DNA of 64,000 bases from Prostheceraeus crozeri. Taxonomy: Eukaryota > Platyhelminthes > Polycladida > Euryleptidae. The stretch is from contig CAJQUW010010460.1 of assembly GCA_907163375.1 (NCBI GenBank), forward strand, positions 1 to 64,000, written 5' to 3'. Below, piece after piece: positions 1-11,471 of this stretch. The notes below the pieces were generated by a model. It searched no databases and was not told where the DNA came from. It was given only the letters and a program-made list of their open reading frames with translations. Within the stretch, counting starts at the first letter, position 1; every line of letters starts with the position of its first letter. Position numbers and translations under genes: made by a program.

Positions 1-2
1 AA

Positions 3-707
3 TTAAATGATGATGATCTAGTATTAGTTTGTTCAAAAGATTTTCATCAGTTCTTACGACATCGTTCTGCAGCTGTTCATGGAAAATCTGATATGCAACA
101 TTTACCATGTGAAAGGTCAAATCAATTTGATACAGAATGGGCCGTATCTTTATACAGAAAGTGTGTAGAGCCTTTTGGTGGTTTCTTACATGAAACAAGA
201 GTGTTGATGCCTCGCATTATTACTTCGGTTAAATTGGTTGTAGATTATTTAAATGAAGTGATTAATGAGCAACATATTTCATTTTCTGAAAAAGAAGGTA
301 CTTTGTCTCTCACTATAAGTGGAAAAGGTATTGAACTAATTATGGATAAAACTCTAATGGACATTTTGGGTTTTGATCAAAATATCTTTAAAAGTGGTAC
401 TGTAACCAAAGCTAGCGCAGACATGTCGCTATCGCGTCGTATTAACTATTTTCAGATATATTCCAATATTGGTGAAGATGTACGTGTGGGAGATGTTGAA
501 GCTCCATTGCTAGCAATGATACCATACCAGCCAAAAAGCTGCAGTATTTTATCTGAGCATACTTTCAAGAAAGTGCATTATACAAAGCTGAAATCAAACT
601 ACATCCCACAAATTGATATTGCCATTTATGACGATGCTGGTGCGTTGATTCCTTTTCATAAAGATGCTGTGACAAGTATCACACTCCATTTCCGAATGAA
701 GAGTTAA
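3..707 (+). pseudogene. Polinton 1 capsid-associated (penton/minor-capsid-like) protein, C-terminal part
   Basis: The frame is open from base 3, so the gene begins before the window. The visible C-terminus aligns by eye with 52563-53183 in Polinton 2. Shared landmarks are an ILGF-type turn, a YIYTN/QIYSN strand followed by a V-G-x(3-4)-PLL segment, and a C-terminal block I-Y-D-D-x-G ending in TLHFR. This block is typical of the long capsid-associated protein that Polintons and adintoviruses carry beside the late genes, usually treated as a penton or minor capsid candidate. Family membership is well supported; the exact structural role is inferred. Only ten bases separate it from the next gene. 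Confidence 0.7.
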
Positions 708-716
708 TGCAAACGT

Positions 717-3700
717 ATGCTAATATATTTTTCCAATGTGAATAATATGGAAAGTGAAAATAAGGACTCGTTTCTAATCTACTTGCCCAGTAATGCTTCT
801 ATGAATAAATTTCCCAAAAATAAACCATCAGACTATCGAGTAGAATTAAATCGGCCACTGCATTTAGAAGGTGAATGGGAGGTTGGCGTTTCTAGTATTT
901 GCTATGATAGCAATATTCAGAATGTGAATGATTTGGAAGAAATGATATTGACTCCTCGCACCCATGATGGAATAACGATGAATAATGCATTTCAGTTCCC
1001 ATACAATTTAACATCAGATGGAAAGTGGAACTATGAATGGATTCAGATAAAATCAGATTCTTATGAGCCATTTGGGAATGAGAAAATTATTAAGGCATTC
1101 AACAGTGGTAATACTTCCATCATGAAGAATAAAAATCAGAAAGCTTATGAGTTTACTATCTATCATTGGAGTGGGAGACAGTTCCTCCGCTTTCATTCTT
1201 TTACTAAAGGTCTTACGCTGAGGTTGGATAGTGAATTCTATCCACATCTTGGTTTTGGTCATGGACTACATCTAACGTCAATTGCTACTGCAAATGTTAG
1301 AAAAGTTTATTCAAATCGAATCAACAAATCACACCCAAACAACACATCAACACAATCACACAACCCCACAAAAAACAACAACTAGCACAACACAACCACA
1401 CACGACAGCACGCAAGCACATAGCACACAAAGCACAAAACACCAACGCACAACACATAAACAACAAACACAGCCATAAGGACACACAAAGTAGCAACACG
1501 CACACACCTATCACAAAAAGACACCTAACACACACAAACGACAGTAGCACCCAAGTACAGCAGCACAAACAACAAAAGCACAACCCAAACCACACATCAA
1601 CACACAAGAACAACCCCATCACAGACATATCACAAAGTACAAGCACACCCACAACAATAGCACACACAAAAACAGCACACTATCACACCCGACAAAAAGT
1701 ACGCAGCCCAATAGCACACACAGTCACTAGCAACACCTCCACCAACAGCACTACTGGCACAACTACAAACAACAAAAAACACACACACCACACACAAATA
1801 CACCTAACAACACAGTAGCAACAAATAGCAAAACACACAAAACCCAAGTAGCACCAATGGACACGCCTAACACACACCAACTCACACAACACACAACCAG
1901 CACAAACAACATAAACAAAAAACAAACAACAGCTATCACCACAACAAGCAACTACACACACACAGCACGCAGCACAACCCACATCTAGCTACATAAGCAA
2001 CAAACACCCCCCCCATAAGAAAAACAAACAAACACCGACTACAACACAAGCACAAAAGTATCAACACAAAAACCCAAAAACCGCAACAACCAACCAAACC
2101 CAAAAAGCAGCACCACCAAAAGCACCACAGCATACACACCGACAGCACAACCAAAGCACAAGCCACTGAACACAAGACATCTTAGCACACGCACAGCACA
2201 ACACACAACACCACACACACACACAATAACAAAAACAAGCACGGACTCACACACCACAAACAACCACTAAAAGCCACCAAAGCAGCCACCAAGCACAACC
2301 CACATAGCAACGACAACGATAACAACAACATGCAATAACACTAGCACACAAACCAAAACATAGCCACATCAGTAGCACATAACCATCCGCACAGCACAGC
2401 ACTAGCACCATCAAACAAACACCGAACAACAACTAGCCAGCACTAAAACACAAGCACATAACACAACTAATACCACATAGCATACACAGCGGAAAGCACA
2501 ACAAATCAGACCCAACACCACCAACACACGACAAAAACACAACACATCCACACAGTGAAAGCACACACAAGCACACAAAACCACACCACACATAATAGCT
2601 AACAACCAATAGCACCATCAACACATTAAAAACCAATAAACACCAACAACTCAGCACACAAGCACACACAACGCACAACACAAAGCCAAAACACACCACC
2701 TAACACATCAACACCAAAAGCAACAAACATAAACCAAACGCAACCAACTACAACACACAGCAACAAACAAAAGCAACAACAAAGCATCACAAGCACCAAA
2801 CAACACACAAACACATCACAACCAAATCCCAACAAACAACAACAAACAAAATAATAGCACACCGGCCAAACCTAATACAGCACCACAACACTACAATCAC
2901 ACAAAAGCACACACAACCCTTAGCACGAATAAAGCACATAGCACACACAAACAAACACCCACAAAAACAACACACACCACCCCCCATCTTTACCAAAAAC
3001 AAACACACAAGTAGCACAACACATAAAACAAATAACAAAACAACACACACACACAACAACCATCACTATCACTGCAACAACATAAACCCAAACAAACAAA
3101 CCCCAAAACACAAGCCACACAATACAAGTAGCACAACACCAAAGCAAATCCCACAACAAACAGCCCGCACTTATAAAAACACACTAGCACCATGCACTAA
3201 CCAACTTACAAAACTACCCCAACCTACCACTAACACAGTAGCAACAAACAACATATTAACAACAAGCACAGACAAACAACCATACCCAACAATAACTAGA
3301 CCAACAGCACACCAAACACAACAGCACAACGCAACCCCAAAACAAACCAGCACAAGTAGCACACAGCACACAACCAACTACAACACACGTATCAAAATCC
3401 ACAACACAAAACCCCCCCTCAACAAACCAGCACCTAATGCACACCAAACACACAAACCACAACACACACACCCCAACAACTCCACATAGCACAAAAACAA
3501 ACACTCAAGCACACATACACAACACACCGCACTACCATACACACACCAAACTACAGCAAAAACGAAAAACACACCCACACACAACACCCCCACAACACAC
3601 CCCAAACAACCCAGCACAAAAAAACCCCCCCCAAGCCCCAAACATAGCACAAGCTACAACTAATACACAAACGAACAGCCCCAAACACAAACAACACACA

Positions 3701-4498
3701 AGCACGAACACAACACAAACCACCCCCCCCACACAATCCCCACAATGCCCAACACACCCAACCACAATAGCACACACCACCACAACACAACACACAAATC
3801 ACAATCAACTAAAATTTCATTATAGATTTAAAATATTTGATGAAGATGTTGTAGAATGCGAAGAACGCATCATTTTGAAAAAGCGTGGTGTTCAACCTTT
3901 ATCACTTATTGAGTTAGTAAAACGATGGAATGAGACTGTGGGTAAGAAGTATGGAGAGAAAATTATGGCGGACAAAAATAAGTTGGTTATTCAGAAATAT
4001 AATGACAAACTTACAGTTTATTTCTCTCCAACCTTGCGTCATTTTGTAAGACATTATACACCTATTATTGGAAGCGGTGTGGTGTATGCTTCTCATGAAT
4101 ATCACACTAAAGCTGATTCAGTTAATGATGAATGGTGGGTGGACATCTATGGCGATCGCATCAAGAAAATTTACCAGTCTTATGAAGAATCTAAAGTTGC
4201 TATCAATATAATGCCGCGTCTATATCATACAGTTGAAAGCTTCATTCATGTAGTAAATCCTTATATACAACAGAAGTTGAAGCATGTGATGAAAAGTAAA
4301 TATGATGTAAAGACACACCACATTTCGTTTTCAATTGAAAATCAACGCGTTGTTCTGAAACTGGGTGATGACATTCAATGTCAATTGAGTAAAAATTTGA
4401 AAAAACTCTTTGGTTTTCAATGCTACAAACTTGTTTGCTGCTGCGCATACACGATTGGTATAGAAACAACCATGACAACCTTGATAAACATGACATAG
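717..4498 (+). pseudogene. Polinton 1 second capsid-associated gene, split by the AC-rich tract
   Basis: The 5' part (717 to about 1320) starts with an LPSN-type N-terminus followed by an L-x-G-E-W-E-V-G motif. The same pair opens the Polinton 2 gene at 51549, so these are paralogues of one family. The 3' part (about 3805-4498) has the same module ending in a FGF-type turn. Between them lie about 2.5 kb of almost pure A/C that cannot be ordinary coding sequence. Apparent long reading frames inside that stretch, rich in Thr, His, Asn and Gln, only reflect the lack of T on the plus strand. The gene is broken. Polinton 2 has one gene of this kind where Polinton 1 has two in tandem. Confidence 0.6.
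1322..3802. repeat. AC-only low-complexity tract, about 2.5 kb
   Basis: The plus strand is almost entirely A and C, with scattered G and T mostly in recurring words such as AGTAGCACA, AGCACAAC and CACACAAC. It has no sharp tandem period, so it looks like a heavily degenerated microsatellite or minisatellite. It begins and ends inside coding-like sequence of a capsid-associated gene. It could be a true repeat expansion or a long-read sequencing or assembly artefact; the sequence alone does not decide. Confidence 0.85.
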
Positions 4499-4538
4499 CA
4501 CCTTTACATTCAAAAGTGATTTATTCTACCTATTTCGG

Positions 4539-5073
4539 TTGGTGAGAAAAAAGAATACCATTTTACGTGATTTCATTCATGAATACAACGCTTCATATGG
4601 AATAGTCGAGAAGATGTTTGAAATCTATTTTCTATCATCTCCCTTCGTCAAACAAACTAACCTCTCTATTGCTATCAAATTAACCAATGGTTTACAAGAG
4701 TGCATCCATGTGAAAAGATACTAAATACCCTCATAACGTTAGTGTTTCGGAAAACAAAGTGAAGTCTTTATACAACATTTATTGAAATGATGTACATTAA
4801 TGTGAAGCAATAGACTTTATAACAACATCCACTGTTAAATATATTACATGAGGACGCACTTCAATAAACATTGTTATATACTAAAAGTCTTTTTACTCGT
4901 GAAGGGTGGAAATATACAGGGATAGGAAAAATGTCTTTCAGTGGAAAAGTCATCACATGGGGAATGTAACAAATGTGGACACATATCACAAAGGAAAAAA
5001 CAATCTCATGCGATACATAAAACAACAATGTTTATCTACAGAAATCAACATCAAAATACTAAGTTAAGGATGA
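4539..5073. other. Stretch between Polinton 1 late gene and polymerase, no clear gene
   Basis: A 61-codon frame at 4539-4724 (+) follows the capsid-associated gene and may be residue of it, but I cannot assign it. The remainder up to about 5073 is AT-rich. It has AATAAA-like words near 4862 and is the expected place for the convergent 3' ends of the plus-strand late genes and the minus-strand polymerase. I see no other feature. Confidence 0.4.
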
Positions 5074-8000
5074 TTATGCTAAGACGTCTCCTGAATGTGG
5101 TAGTGTGAGTTTAATTCTTTTGGGTGGTGGTATGTTTGTGTCAGGATGTCCTTGTGGAAGAGATATGTTGTGTTCTAACCAGCACCTCTTATCCTCCCAT
5201 GCTGAAAGCGCCCGTTTCCTAAAAGTATGAGTTTTGATCTCATGCGACTTAGATTTAAAGAATTTCATATAGACAAACGTTATATTTTTATATCTGTAGG
5301 CTTTCCTGAAATCTTATGTTCATATTTTACATGGATTTTGATATGCCTTTAGCGCGCTTATAATTCTATCGTCGCTATCCTTTAATTTTCATACTGTACA
5401 TTTTTGGACGGAGGAGAATCATTTCAGAGCTATCCCTATCCCTGCTGTCTCGATACCTTAAAGCAGCCAAGTTTTTGCCTTAGGTTTTGATGGAGTAGAG
5501 TGGATGATCAGCAGGATAATTTGATGTATCAAAATTACTTTCTAAAAGATTTTCTACTCTCATTGAAATTTAAAATCTTTTTGCGTGGTTAAGACCTAAA
5601 AGAAAAACTATCTGTATCACCACCCAACAAACGAACTCTTTACGAGAGGACAAGGTTTTAAGTAATTTTATAAAAGAGTTGGTACATTTCAAGCTTTGAT
5701 AATCTAGTACAGCTTGACAATATAGATGGTTTGGCACAACACAACTTCAGATTTTATCAATTTTAACACTCCTATAAGGCCCATCGATAATGTCTCTTAT
5801 CGATTGAATAGAGGTGATGAGACCAATTTGTGATCTTTGAAATCATCATTAACTAGTTTGTAGTTTACGCGCTTTCTAACATCCCTCCATCGTCTTACCA
5901 AATAGACCTGTTGTTTCTTATATTTATAAAATCTTTTCAAAATTATTTTGGGCTAGTGCACGTTTCTGGCTGTTGCTATCAATATATGGTTTGAGGAAGG
6001 CTTTCTGACTAAATTTAATAATGCGGTGAACTCTTTTTAAAATCATACCCATTTCTAAATAAAATTTTAAGATGCTAAAGTGGACTAGATAGTTTTCTTT
6101 ATCATACTGGGTGAGTAAAATTTTGCGCAAAGGCTTATAGAGTCGGTTGGCCGCATGATACAAAATCTTTATTGAAATAGTTTTCATAAAGTCGGAAAAC
6201 ATATCTTTGGTCACATTACCTGATTCGGGTGCGAGTGGAAAATCCACGGTTTTATATGTTTTTTTTTAATATTTAATTTGGATTAGATTAGGATCTATCT
6301 CAAAATAAGTACCCCAATCACCTTCATCTGGAATTGCTAGTAATGTTGAAGGGTTGGAGAAATGTTGAATTTCACTATCATACTAACCAGCTAAACTCAG
6401 AGTGAGGTACGGTTTGGATAATGAACTACCATACAAATTATTTTGGTCATAATACTTCAGATGAGTCTGGTCATTGCCTTCTGTTTCAGATTTTAACCTA
6501 TGTTTATTTACAAATGTGAGACCACCGCGAATTCCTCGCTCAAATAAATTATACATCTCTGGATCTTGTAAGAGATGAATGGTCTCATCACCATCATTTT
6601 AAAAGCAGACTTAAATGACATGGCTGGCAGACTGACAAAGTGGACGGGATCTAACTTATCTTCTTCTAAAGCCACTCGTCGAAACTCCTGAAATACATCA
6701 GCCAGCAAAAATACATCTAACTTAAGGTAGGCAATCATATATTCACCAAATGTATGGCAGTCAAATTTATCCATGCATCTTGTGCATGATCATAATCTTC
6801 GGTCTTACATTCTGCGCCGGTCAAATCATTTTTAAATTTATCTATGGGCGGAAGAGAAGTCTCGCCGAGTTTACTAATCGCATCAAAAATGCATATGGAA
6901 AGACGCCTTTTTCCGTGTGATGACTTCAATCGGTAGATTTGGGTATTGTTTTCTTAAGATTTTGTGTTAGTGAAGAGCTTTAGATTTTTGCACGAGAGAG
7001 GCCATGATGCCATCATAAATTGGAAGGAATTCTAAAAAATTTTATATCAAAATAGAACCGTCCTTATTTTCTTTTTAGTTTTAAATCGACAGAGGCCAAC
7101 TTTTGCTGACATGGCAATAAACTTCTCTCTCGTTTGCGCTATTACATCAAGCTTCCACTCTTTCATTTGACTAAACCTCCTTTTATTTATCATATGGCTG
7201 TCGTAGCCCTTGAAATATGGAACATGACGGGTTAATGTACGCCGCTTCAGCCTCAGCGAAAATTACACATTTTGAACTAGAGAAAGTGCGTTTCAAAATT
7301 TACCATGATGTGATCATAGGTCGGCGCAACTTTCTAATCTTATCATCGTCAATGTTTTCCTACATTTGGGGCAAACGTTGCAACTATCAAATTTTGGCTT
7401 GATCATCTGCTGTCATATGCAATGATCGGCGATAGAGTTCACCAATCATAAAATAAAACCTAAAAAAAAAAACATAAAAAAAAACAAACATATAAACAAT
7501 AAAAATATAAAAAATAAAATAAAGAGCAGGAGCTACGCAAGAGAAAGAAAAACACAACCCCCCACCCCCCACCCTCCCCCCCCCCCTACCCCCCACCGAC
7601 CCCCCCCCCCTCCAACTCCCCCCCGCCATCCACGCCCCGCTCCACGCCACCCCCCCCACACCCCCCCCCCCACCCCCCCCACCCCCCCCCCCTCACCCCC
7701 TCACCGCACAACCCCCCCCCCCCCCCGCCGCCCCCCTCCCCCCCCACCCCTCCCCCCCTACCAGCCCCCCCCACTCCCCCGACCCCCACCGCCCCCCCTC
7801 CCCCCTACACCCCCACCTCCTCACCCTCCCCCCCATCTCCCCCCCCCCCCATCCCACGCCACCCCACGCCCCTCCCCCATCGTCCCAGGCCACCCCCCCC
7901 CCCCCACCCCCCCGCCCCCTCCCCTCCCTCCCTCCCCACACCCCCACCCCCTAAAACACCACCCCCCCCGCCCCCCCCCCCCACCCCCCCACCCACCCCA

Positions 8001-9928
8001 TCCCACCCTCCCCCCCCCCCCCACCCCCCACCCCCCCCCCCCCACCCCCCCCCTCCCTCCCTCTTCCAATCACCCCTCCACACCCCTCTCCCCCCCCCCC
8101 CCCTCCCCCCACTCCCCCCCCTGTGCCACCTCCCACACCCCCCCCTCACCCCCACCCCCCACCCCAACTCCACCCTTCCCCCGTTCCCACTCCCGCCCCC
8201 TGCGGCGCCCCCGGCCCCCCACCCCGCCACCTTCCCTCGCCCACCGACACTACCTCCCCACACGAGCACCACATCCTTCACCCCACAAATATTGCAAATT
8301 TTACAGCCTGTTCGAGGAATTGTAGGAATTGGTAAATACAATCCTCACCTTGCCAGACGCGCATTATATTTTGCCTACTCCTAAAGTGATCATGCCATAC
8401 TTCATAGCAGGAAATGGCTGCTGGTCGATGGATGTTATCATCGATATAGCATTCGATGTCAGCATAGATGACACGAAGAGGACTTAGTTCATCACCATTC
8501 TCTCTATATGAAAACTCCTTATCTTTGGGCATGCGTTCCATTTGCAGTTTACCTCGCTTACACCACTCATAATGAGTTTCAAATTTAGTTTTCCTCCTAA
8601 AGTGGCGAATACATCTGTCGCAGTAATATAACTCTCTACTCGAGTTTTCTAAGTGGTGGTATAAGCGAGAGATTTTGGGAATACCGCAGTAGTGCCATTC
8701 CTCACTATCATCCTGTTTTACTAATAACAGGTTTACTGTACGTTCATAACAACTCGAACGCGAGTTGTAGCGCACACCCTTCAATCTTTTTTCCCAAACA
8801 TGGAGAACTATTTTAATGTTGTTCAATTTTTCAAATTTTTCTATATCTTTAATTTTCATATCGTCACTATTACAGTCATCGAAGTTTAATTCATTCTCCC
8901 ACTGCCTATAGCTATATGTGCGATTTCGATTCGCATTGATGTCATTATAGTGGAGAATGGAGAGGACAGCATATTTAAAACATTGCGATTCGCAATCGAC
9001 ATTGATGACTGCTGTTTTGTTTTTTAAATTTTTTGGAAGTTTAAAGGAGCCTCGACCACTATGATTTCCTAATAGACTGATTTTAAATAAGGCGGACTCA
9101 ATGCCGTCAAAAATGAGACCGCTATCGCGCTCGTTAAATTTATCAATATTTAATTTTAATCCTTGGATGTGAAAATTTATCCAAGACTCATAGTCTACAA
9201 CCTCGGTTGCAGGAGAGGAGGGTATGTGAAACTCTAACCTCTCTATTATTTGTCCAGTATGGTGGTCGATTTTTACATATTTTATTTTAAGATAGATGAG
9301 CGCCTTCATCCTAAAATTGTCTAAATTGTTGAAGAGCGCTTCTATCAATGATGAATTTTGATGAAACCATTCCTCAAAGTTAGCAATGGTTTCTGAGGAG
9401 TCCATCTGGTAGTTCCTCACTAAATTATTTATGGACACCTCAGTGAGTCGGATAGAGGAGGTACCGTTGGTGTAGGTATCGTTCGTGTGTGTATGTTGAA
9501 GTCTGTGCGAAGATAGTTCAAAACGTGTCTCGAAAGACTGAATGCACAAGTCGCAAGAAAAGGAGACATCGTTAACAGAATCATCCCTACCTTCGGAGAT
9601 TGATGCCGGCTTAGGTCGACAAACACCTCGCTTGATGTGTCGGGTGAGATCCCATTTCCTCGTGAAGATGTGCCCACAGTCAGCACATTCCCACTCGTTG
9701 CCATATCGCGACAGTTCTGAGCTGGAACTCGCATCACCTGAAAGAGAAATCATTCTATCATCTCTGTTCAAGTCTCAGTGTAGTGTTACAACCTACCTTG
9801 ACTCAATAACTCTAAACTTTCCTCGAGAAGAGAGGGCGTTGGTGATGAAGTTGATGCCTGAAATTGAGGAAGATGCTATTAGTCACACGTTTGAGGGAGA
9901 TGAGAGAGGAAATCTTTAACTTACCATT
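5074..9928 (-). pseudogene. polB: Polinton 1 protein-primed DNA polymerase B region (pPolB)
   Basis: This is the replication polymerase of the element, from the family-B group that starts from a terminal protein. The 5' part (about 9771-8278) has two N-terminal C2H2-like zinc fingers (C-A-D-C...H and C-D-L-C...H). A 3'-5' exonuclease motif with D-I-E follows near 8460. Exonuclease motif III (Y-x-K-L-D) is near 6720, a D-x-N-N-L-Y-G polymerase motif just below 6500, and a C-terminal block at 5268-5074 has the family's R-A-L-S-A-W-x-D-K-R. Candidate splice signals near the 5' end suggest short introns close to the start at about 9926. The region is broken many times and also carries the C-rich tract at 7552-8250, so the element cannot be making this polymerase. 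Confidence 0.8.
7552..8250. repeat. C-homopolymer-like tract, about 0.7 kb
   Basis: The plus strand is almost wholly C, broken by single A, T or G bases, and is preceded by an A-rich run (7455-7530). It sits within the polymerase gene where a continuous protein-coding stretch is expected. The glycine-rich minus-strand frames here are consequences of composition, not genes. This is potentially strong G-quadruplex/i-motif DNA if real, and equally a candidate for sequencing noise. Confidence 0.85.
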
Positions 9929-10031
9929 TTAATGAAATATGATCAGACAGAATAATAGTCAAAGAGAGAGATCGTGCGTTCGTCACTTGTATGATTCACA
10001 GATTAAATGAAATGATATGAATGTCACTTTG

Positions 10032-10039
10032 CTTATATA
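10032..10039 (-). promoter_or_regulatory. TATA box of Polinton 1 polymerase gene
   Basis: TATATAAG reads on the minus strand about 105 bases upstream of the putative polymerase start near 9926. The same octamer recurs at other Polinton start regions here (13611, 42305, 53595, 58070), which supports a real promoter element. It lies in the divergent intergenic region shared with the plus-strand gene at 10153. Confidence 0.6.
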
Positions 10040-10152
10040 CTTTCATTCTCTTCATTCATTGGATGTTCATTCTGATTGGCTGCTTGTGTATACTTTAGAA
10101 TTAGAAAAATGTTAAAGTTATCATTATTCAAAGTCAGCATTTCAAAGGCAAC

Positions 10153-10608
10153 ATGACAAGTCCTCCAACAACGCCAAATACCGCATTGGAGTTCTCCTCT
10201 CCATGCACATCAGCAAAGGTGCTCGTTACACCAAATGCACCAAGAAAGGCGAAGGTGGAGAAGGTGTACCGACTGGACAATATACGAAAGTTATCATTAC
10301 CAGCGGACGAGGAAGAGGAGAGTGTATGTGAGAAGGAGTGTCCCGACTTAACAGGCGTGAGGTGGAAGTATCTCCAGTACGATACTGACGATGTGATGGA
10401 GATCACCAGCACGAAATTCCTCCACCAATTATGGGAGTGGTACACCCCTAACTCCCAGCCACGAACTATGGCAGAGTGGGAGTATATTGATAAAGTGAGG
10501 CTTGCAGTGGAAGAACGATTAAAGCAACTGAACTGTTTTTGTTATCTATGTGAAGCCAGACTCTGGGACGATATTGACGATGAAGACCTTTTGAAATACA
10601 TGCCATAA
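10153..10608 (+). CDS. Polinton-encoded small acidic protein, unknown function
   Basis: The 151-residue open frame looks whole. It opens with a Ser/Thr/Pro-rich stretch, then P-N-A-P-R-K, an acidic run (DEEEE), and a helical C-terminal half with W-x(7)-S-Q-P-R. Polinton 2 has a homologue in the matching place (53669-53974) sharing P-N-A-P-R-K, an acidic run and S-Q-P-R, so it is a lineage gene and not a chance frame. It is divergent from the polymerase and followed by an AATAAA signal at 10606. Its length and position suggest an early or regulatory protein, but I do not recognise a domain. Confidence 0.6.
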   Translation: MTSPPTTPNTALEFSSPCTSAKVLVTPNAPRKAKVEKVYRLDNIRKLSLPADEEEESVCEKECPDLTGVRWKYLQYDTDDVMEITSTKFLHQLWEWYTPNSQPRTMAEWEYIDKVRLAVEERLKQLNCFCYLCEARLWDDIDDEDLLKYMP

Positions 10609-11166
10609 TAAATGTTTATTTCGTATTATCTTTGCTTTCATACTGACTTACTTGAATGGGGCTTCAGTGGATGATTTAACCATGTATACATTTTCATTTG
10701 GAAATAGTAGCACGCTTAGTCTAACTTGTAAATCTTATAACATTTCATATGGGCGATGATGGTAGATGAAATAGTGTCAGATAAAATTAAGATAGCTTAC
10801 ACTTCTGATACAGGGATAGCAATCGACTGCGATCCATGTGTAAAGAGCTTGTTAGACTACGGAAGAGAGAAGTGTGTTATGTTGCGTGTGGCGCGTGAGT
10901 GTCCTCCCATTTCATTCCATTCATCAATTCGTCTCATTGATAGAGACAGGTAGAACTCATGGTTCTCATAACGTATGCAATGGAAAGTTTTAGGCAACCT
11001 TCGACAGTTGGCTAAATGTCGCCCTGGCGCGAATGCATACTACGTTGAGACAGAGGCAATCACTTGCAAACATGACGCAGAGAGGTTTAACAAGATTGAC
11101 CATTGCCGAATGTCCCTTGCGGTATACATAGCTACGGGTTTCACCGCCGCCCTTTACAGGAACGCC

Positions 11167-11341
11167 CGTCGAAAGGAAGTATTACACCGAACTTCATTTG
11201 CGACGTTCAAGTTGACTGATAGCAGATTCAACTTAATGATAGTATTCGCCAGTCCGAAGACTGCCCAGGGCAAACCGCGAGGAGGTTCTATCATGTCTTG
11301 CCCCATGGTGGCCCTTAAGAGAGCCGATGGTTCGTTCTCGG
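11167..11341. repeat. Segment nearly identical to 54183-54357 in Polinton 2
   Basis: About 175 bases match the second Polinton at roughly 95 percent by eye, while the neighbouring genes of the two elements are far more diverged. A short part recurs a third time at about 54683-54747. The differences change residues in the open plus frame, so conservation does not look coding. It may be a regulatory block, a small inserted repeat, or a gene-conversion tract. The rest of 10640-11420 holds no gene I can support, apart from a candidate minus-strand 3' exon of the coiled-coil gene. Confidence 0.7.
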
Positions 11342-11471
11342 GGTGTGTGGTAGGGACTCAGGCTTGTTGTTTCGACTGCGGCTCCGGCAACGGGGCGGGT
11401 GGTCGCTTCTCTTGGATGTCTGTAAAGAAAGAAGTAGTGAGTTATCATCTTACATATCAATTTAGTCATTT

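Noticed and set aside
1282-3800. Many long frames (Thr/His/Asn-rich plus, Cys/Val-rich minus) in the AC tract
   Set aside because: They exist because the plus strand lacks T and G, so stop codons are rare; all frames are open together and have biased composition.
7586-8341. Glycine-rich proteins on the minus strand
   Set aside because: Pure composition effect of the C-rich tract; no domain and the same appearance in every frame.
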